Origin: an uncultured candidate division Zixibacteria bacterium
GTDB taxonomy: Bacteria; Zixibacteria; MSB-5A5; GN15; FEB-12
Assembly (NCBI GenBank): GCA_913009765.1
Contig: CAJVYT010000192.1
Coordinates: 1-7,976 of the forward strand
Length of the DNA: 7,976 nt
Direction: 5' to 3'
This document shows positions 4,564-7,976 of the stretch, one piece after another; the first letter of the stretch is position 1; each line of letters starts with the position of its first letter. The position numbers and the translations under genes were made by a program. Below the pieces are notes generated by a model. The model was not told the origin of the DNA. It ran no database searches and saw only the letters and a list, made by a program, of their open reading frames with translations.

Positions 4564-6673
4564 ATCCCTCATCGTTACCGAAAAACCTTCTGTGGCGATG
4601 GACTTTGTTAAAACTCTCGGCGGTTTTACCAAAAACAACGGTTACTTTGAAAATGGCAAATATGTTGTATCGTGGGCATACGGTCATCTCATTGAACTCA
4701 AGTCTCCGGAAGAATATAGTCCTACCTTGAAAAAATGGAGTATCAGCACTCTCCCTATCGTTCCTCAGCAGTTTCAATACAAGGTTATTCGGGGTAAAGG
4801 AAAACAATTTGCAATAATTAAACGCCTGATACACCGCAGAGACATCGATTGTATTATTAATGCCGGTGATCCCGGCCGCGAGGGTGAACTACTTCAACGG
4901 CTCATCTATCAGCAGGCGGGTAACCGCAAGCAGGTTAAACGGTTTTGGACATCAGACGCTCTATCTGCAACAACGATTCGCTCCACTATGAAAAACCTGC
5001 GGCCTGCGAGTGATTTTGATACGTTATATCAATCTGCGCTTGCGAGACAACACTCTGATTGGCTCATAGGTATGTCAGGTACCAGAGCAATTACAATTGC
5101 GCTGGGCGAGCTGTATTCTATCGGCAGGGTCCAAACTTGTATCCTTGCTATTATAGTCAAGCGGCATAAAGAAAGAACATCATTTACACCGGAATATTAC
5201 TGGATTGTATTTGCGGATGCTGAAAATGGTATTCGATTTACCCGTGTCAATTTCGATTCGGAACAAAAGACATACAACAACAAGATCACGACAAAAGCGG
5301 ATGCAGATAAAATCGTCTCTCTGCTCACAGGGCAGACCGCAACGATCCAAAACGTTACATCTGCTGCAAAGTCTATCGCCGCTCCGAAACTCTTTTCACT
5401 TACCACTTTGCAGCAAGAGGCTAACAGACTATTTGGTATGCAGGCAGCAGAAACACTTAATACAGCTCAGAATCTATATGAAAAGCACTATACGTCTTAT
5501 CCGCGAACCGAAAGCAAACATCTTGATGAAACTCCGGAAACAAAAGTATCCTGCAAAAAAGTTCTGCAATATGTTAATTCATTGGGATACAAAACCAATA
5601 GAGTTCGTCTTGATGTTGGTAAAAAAGTTTTCGATAAATCAAAACTTACCGATCACCACGCCATTATACCTCAAATTCCTGACAGACAAGCGAGTCTTTC
5701 TGCAAATGAAAAACAGATCATGGATTTAATCACCCGCCGTTTTATAGCAGCATTCTATCCCGCATTCACATATACACAAACAACCATTATGGCATTAGCG
5801 AACAGACAAACATTGAAGGCTGATGGCCGCATAACAACCGACAGTGGATGGAAAGAGATATATCATTTTGGGAAAAACACGGAAATAGTTCTACCGACAG
5901 TCAAGAAAGGACAACAATTGGCAATTAAAAAGGTTCAAAGCGTTGCAAAACAAACGGAGCCGCCCGCAGAATACAATGAGGCAGACATCCTTAAAGTAAT
6001 GACCAACGCTGCTCAATTTGTTACGAACAGCAAACTCAAGAAGATACTCAAAGAAAATGCCGGAATAGGAACGCCGGCAACAAGAGCGCAAATCATAGAA
6101 GTTTTAATCAAACGAAAGTATGTTGTCCGGAAAGGTAAAACGCTCATTCCGACGGCAAAAGGAATATTTTTAATAGACAGCTTGGATAACAACGAGCTTA
6201 CAAAGCCGGACTACACTGCTCTATGGGAACAGAGGTTAGATGAAATAGTACAGGGAAAAGAAACGCAGGAACATTTCATGAGCAGTATACTTGACTACTT
6301 GCATAAATTGGTTGAATTTTCAAAGACACTCAAACGAGGCACAAGTCAACAAAATAAAAGCGAAAAGAAAGGAGAAAAAATGACTGACGAAGACTTGGGG
6401 AAATGCCCGATATGCGGCGGAAATGTGATAGAAACCAAGAAAGCCTACGGCTGCTTAAATTGGCGCGAGGCAGACGGCGGCTGCCGGTTTGTCATCTGGA
6501 AAACGATTGCGAAAAAGAAGATTACCCCAACGCAGGCAAAAAAGATACTTGCCGGCAACAAGGTGCCTGTCAGAGGAATGACCGGCAAATCAGGCAAGAA
6601 GTTCGGAGTGTATCTGAGGTACGACAAGGGTCAAAATAAGGTTGTGTTTGATGGATTTTTGGAAAACAAATAA
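4556..6673 (+). CDS. topB: DNA topoisomerase III (type IA)
   Basis: This 705-aa type IA topoisomerase cuts one DNA strand through a 5'-phosphotyrosine and passes another strand, relaxing or decatenating DNA. A TOPRIM domain at 1-150 has Glu9 (TEKPSVA) and DPGREGE (Asp105, Glu109, Glu111). The second acidic residue of the usual DxDxE is Gly, a variant I recall from other plasmid and ICE TopB proteins. The nucleophile is Tyr315 in SYPRTES, with Arg317, and TDHHAIIPQ follows at 365-373. Residues 617-643 form a zinc ribbon (Cys617, Cys620, Cys633, Cys643), then a conserved tail with GKSGKKFGVYL. Such enzymes are common on conjugative plasmids and integrative elements, where they help replication or transfer. 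The start overlaps the recombinase stop by eight bases with only a weak ribosome site, which suggests coupling. A strong internal ribosome site precedes the zinc-ribbon part. Confidence 0.95.
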   Translation: MPKSLIVTEKPSVAMDFVKTLGGFTKNNGYFENGKYVVSWAYGHLIELKSPEEYSPTLKKWSISTLPIVPQQFQYKVIRGKGKQFAIIKRLIHRRDIDCIINAGDPGREGELLQRLIYQQAGNRKQVKRFWTSDALSATTIRSTMKNLRPASDFDTLYQSALARQHSDWLIGMSGTRAITIALGELYSIGRVQTCILAIIVKRHKERTSFTPEYYWIVFADAENGIRFTRVNFDSEQKTYNNKITTKADADKIVSLLTGQTATIQNVTSAAKSIAAPKLFSLTTLQQEANRLFGMQAAETLNTAQNLYEKHYTSYPRTESKHLDETPETKVSCKKVLQYVNSLGYKTNRVRLDVGKKVFDKSKLTDHHAIIPQIPDRQASLSANEKQIMDLITRRFIAAFYPAFTYTQTTIMALANRQTLKADGRITTDSGWKEIYHFGKNTEIVLPTVKKGQQLAIKKVQSVAKQTEPPAEYNEADILKVMTNAAQFVTNSKLKKILKENAGIGTPATRAQIIEVLIKRKYVVRKGKTLIPTAKGIFLIDSLDNNELTKPDYTALWEQRLDEIVQGKETQEHFMSSILDYLHKLVEFSKTLKRGTSQQNKSEKKGEKMTDEDLGKCPICGGNVIETKKAYGCLNWREADGGCRFVIWKTIAKKKITPTQAKKILAGNKVPVRGMTGKSGKKFGVYLRYDKGQNKVVFDGFLENK
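6368..6382 (+). promoter_or_regulatory. Internal Shine-Dalgarno and ATG before the topoisomerase zinc-ribbon tail
   Basis: AAAGGAG (6368-6374) stands five bases before an in-frame ATG (6380, Met609 of TopB). Initiation here would give a separate 97-aa protein beginning MTDEDLGKCPICGG and carrying the four-cysteine ribbon. The preceding linker (TSQQNKSEKKGEK) is polar and flexible. It may be a working internal start or a relic of two genes that fused. A purine-rich Lys/Glu linker can also look like a ribosome site by chance. Confidence 0.4.
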
Positions 6674-7349
6674 TAATAATCGTTCCGACGTCCTTTCTTA
6701 CATCAAGTCTGCTATCCGCACTCAAACTATCGAGGAGATGGCCGCTGACTTACATCGCACTCTCAAGCAGGTTCGCTACCTGATCGAACGATACCGACTT
6801 GACCAATACTGCGTCCTGCCGAAAACAGATAGAATTTGGGATTTAATTGGCGAGAATAAGGTTCAGTGTGCGGTCTGCGGTATGTGGATGCGGGCCATAA
6901 ACGGCGCACATCTATCCAAGCATGATATGTCTATTGCCCAATACAAGGGAAAATTCGGACTGAACAAAAGCCAGCCGTTATGCTGTAAAAAACTCTCGGA
7001 ACATTGGAAACAGAAAGCGCTGAAAAGAGGGTTTGGACAGAACGAGTTATCATCAGGTAAAAAACTCTTTTTAACAGGCAAAGCGAGAGCCAAAACCTAT
7101 AAAAAATCCCGCCAGGCAATAGAATACAGGATTGAGAAAGGTTATCAGAGCAAAGCTGCAAGAGCAAAGAAACCGAGGGAATATCTTAAATACACTGATT
7201 TGGTGAGAAAACTGAGAGATACCGACCATCTAACATTTGTGGCTATTACAAATATCATAGAAAAAGAAACCGGATTTAAGTTATCGGAATTGACAATAAG
7301 GAGAACGTATTATGGCAAGAGAACCGGGTTCAGGACTCCAAAAGGTTAA
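6651..7349 (+). CDS. MucR-like zinc-finger regulator
   Basis: This 232-aa protein looks like a DNA-binding regulator. Residues 13-55 form an HTH-like unit (YIKSAIRTQTIEEMAADLH, VRYLIERYRLDQYC). Residues 72-103 match the Ros/MucR zinc-finger pattern: Cys73 and Cys76 (VQCAVCGMWM), His87 and His91 (GAHLSKHD), then YKGKFGL. The C-terminal half is very basic, and its end (about 180-232, DLVRKLRDTDHLTFVAI) may be a second DNA-binding unit. I chose the ATG at 6651, with AAGG upstream, over a TTG at 6642. It overlaps the end of topB by 23 bases and is likely co-expressed with recombinase and topoisomerase, fitting control of element genes. The N-terminal domain is paralogous to the gene at 1-419 on the other strand. 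Regulation of this region is inference. Confidence 0.75.
   Translation: MDFWKTNNNNRSDVLSYIKSAIRTQTIEEMAADLHRTLKQVRYLIERYRLDQYCVLPKTDRIWDLIGENKVQCAVCGMWMRAINGAHLSKHDMSIAQYKGKFGLNKSQPLCCKKLSEHWKQKALKRGFGQNELSSGKKLFLTGKARAKTYKKSRQAIEYRIEKGYQSKAARAKKPREYLKYTDLVRKLRDTDHLTFVAITNIIEKETGFKLSELTIRRTYYGKRTGFRTPKG
6822..6870 (+). repeat. Homology-block end shared (inverted) with 206-254
   Basis: This 49-base stretch matches the reverse complement of 206-254 at 46 positions. It covers the codons for KTDRIWDLIGENKVQC. Similarity continues at a lower level to the left, through the HTH codons, and stops sharply to the right at 6870/6871, where the zinc finger begins. It marks the breakpoint of a domain duplication. 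Confidence 0.75.
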
Positions 7350-7359
7350 AAATGAATAA

Positions 7360-7552
7360 AATTTTCCTGCCGTATTCTCTCAAATCAGAAAGGCTTTAGC
7401 AGGCATGCCATTAACGGGTAATACGCTTGCAATAAAAAAAGATTACATCTAATATAATTACCTATGATCCTGTCGCAGAAAGTGGACATTTTCTTGTGTC
7501 GGCACTTAATGGGTTGTTGTTTGTGCGTTGGGAATTAGAATTTTTAGATTAG
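7360..7552 (+). pseudogene. Fragment resembling a DNA methyltransferase, motif I region, frameshifted
   Basis: Two frames lie end to end. The first reads NFPAVFSQIRKALAGMPLTG then NTLAIKK and stops at 7450-7452. The second reads KKITSNIITY then DPVAESGHFLVSALNGLL and stops at 7550-7552. Removing one A from the seven-A run at 7434-7440 joins them into one frame of over 60 codons. DPxxxSGHFLVSALN resembles the SAM-binding motif I (DPAxGSGxFL) of restriction-modification and BREX-type DNA methyltransferases, though the usual Gly before Ser is Glu here. No credible start or remaining methyltransferase motifs are present. It is either a gene remnant or a badly read contig end; it lies within 410 bases of adapter sequence. 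Confidence 0.35.
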
Positions 7553-7599
7553 GTTGCTATTTTAAGCAACATAAACTAATTTAAAAAAGGAGATGATTT
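7553..7599 (+). other. Short intergenic segment with weak stem-loop
   Basis: GTTGCT and AGCAAC (7554-7571) form a 6-bp stem with a 6-base loop. No T-tract follows, so it is not a convincing terminator. The segment ends in the AAGGAG ribosome site of the broken frame at 7600. Confidence 0.3.
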
Positions 7600-7723
7600 A
7601 TGTATAAGTTAAGTAGTAAGAAACAATTAACTAAAACAATCGTATGAGTTTAGGCGGTCATGAAGAGTAACATTTGCTATTTTTATTAGTACACCTAATC
7701 TTATGTTAGCCCTTAAAAAGTAA
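7600..7723 (+). pseudogene. Broken frame with a signal-peptide-like N-terminus
   Basis: AAGGAG seven bases before ATG 7600 is a good ribosome site. The frame MYKLSSKKQLTKTIV stops at 7645-7647. The next frame gives MSLGGHEE, and a third gives VTFAIFISTPNLMLALKK up to 7723. Joined by two single-base corrections these make a Lys-rich start, a hydrophobic core and a small-residue site (LMLA), as in an exported protein's signal peptide. A further stop follows soon after. The two frame breaks in about 70 bases suggest low-quality sequence more than evolution. Confidence 0.3.
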
Positions 7724-7767
7724 AAGAACCAATATGGATTATCGAACTATAGCCAGAAAAGCTGTTG

Positions 7768-7825
7768 AGATCGGAAGAGCGTCGTGTAGGGAAAGAGTGT
7801 AGATCTCGGTGGTCGCCGTATCATT
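7768..7825. other. Illumina TruSeq universal adapter (sequencing artefact)
   Basis: The 58 bases, starting AGATCGGAAGAGCGTCGTGT and ending GGTCGCCGTATCATT, are the full reverse complement of the Illumina universal adapter with no mismatch that I can find. This is library sequence, not genome. It shows that the biological part of the contig ends at 7767. Confidence 0.98.
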
Positions 7826-7976
7826 AAAAAAAAAAAGAAGAGTAAAACACAAATGTCGTGTGTACTTAATAGAAGATAGCACGATTGTACATCAACACTC
7901 TACGAGTACAGATGCTGTGTTAATGACAGTACACAGAACTTGCTCTCTATCATGATGACATACAGGCTCACGTATA
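7826..7976. other. Non-biological read tail after the adapter
   Basis: Eleven A residues (7826-7836) directly follow the adapter, then about 140 bases with no reading frame, repeat or recognisable feature. This is what a read yields once it has run off the end of the library molecule. It should not be annotated or used in searches. Confidence 0.9.

Noticed and set aside
4868..4888. Inactive topoisomerase because the second TOPRIM aspartate is Gly (DPGREGE)
   Set aside because: DxGREGE is, as I recall, a common form in plasmid and ICE-borne TopB proteins, and every other catalytic residue is present.
7554..7571. Transcription terminator at the GTTGCT/AGCAAC stem
   Set aside because: The stem is only six pairs and has no T-tract after it on either strand.
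7826..7836. Poly-A run as a biological feature
   Set aside because: It directly follows a complete sequencing adapter and is a known instrument artefact.
1..7976. CRISPR array, tRNA, rRNA or insertion-sequence transposase
   Set aside because: No regularly spaced repeats, no tRNA- or rRNA-like sequence and no transposase frame was seen on either strand.

Overview
The window is bacterial accessory DNA, probably part of a mobile element such as an integrative element or plasmid. It holds two gene blocks that diverge from a shared control region at about 3.36-3.62 kb. Start sites carry strong AGGAGG-type Shine-Dalgarno (SD) sequences and the promoters look like ordinary sigma-70 sites with A+T-rich -10 boxes. 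I cannot place the host more precisely than a low-to-middle GC bacterium.

Left block (minus strand, about 3359 down to 1). This reads as one tightly packed operon. In transcription order it encodes a 65-aa hypothetical protein, a small one-helix membrane protein whose frame is broken by one missing base, a 49-aa hypothetical protein, a 79-aa coiled-coil protein, a DUF2130 protein (zinc-hook-like N-terminus, long coiled coil, PD-(D/E)XK-like nuclease core), a class II Fic protein with an intact AMP-transferase motif and a winged-helix tail, and an HTH-containing protein that runs off the window start. Most neighbours overlap or touch, which suggests translational coupling.

Right block (plus strand, about 3476 to 7349). 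It encodes a tyrosine recombinase with all catalytic residues, a type IA topoisomerase (topoisomerase III, TopB-like) and a MucR-like zinc-finger regulator, each gene overlapping the next. A perfect 10-bp inverted repeat with a 5-bp centre lies just upstream of the recombinase start, the geometry of a recombinase core site or an mRNA hairpin. A possible 50-aa leaderless leader ORF ends in an ATGA overlap with the recombinase start.

The blocks are linked by sequence: the HTH domain of the leftmost gene is a close paralogue of the N-terminus of the MucR-like gene at the right end. The similarity stops abruptly at the first zinc-finger cysteine. In the left copy the frame then continues into a different protein that keeps its own perfect SD and ATG. 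The topoisomerase has a similar internal SD and ATG in front of its zinc-ribbon tail.

Right end (7350-7976). Bases 7350-7767 hold broken frames: a fragment resembling motif I of a DNA methyltransferase and a frameshifted signal-peptide-like N-terminus. Bases 7768-7825 match the full 58-base Illumina TruSeq universal adapter (reverse complement), followed by poly-A and nonsense sequence. Everything from 7768 on is a sequencing artefact, and the 400 bases before it may have poor base accuracy.
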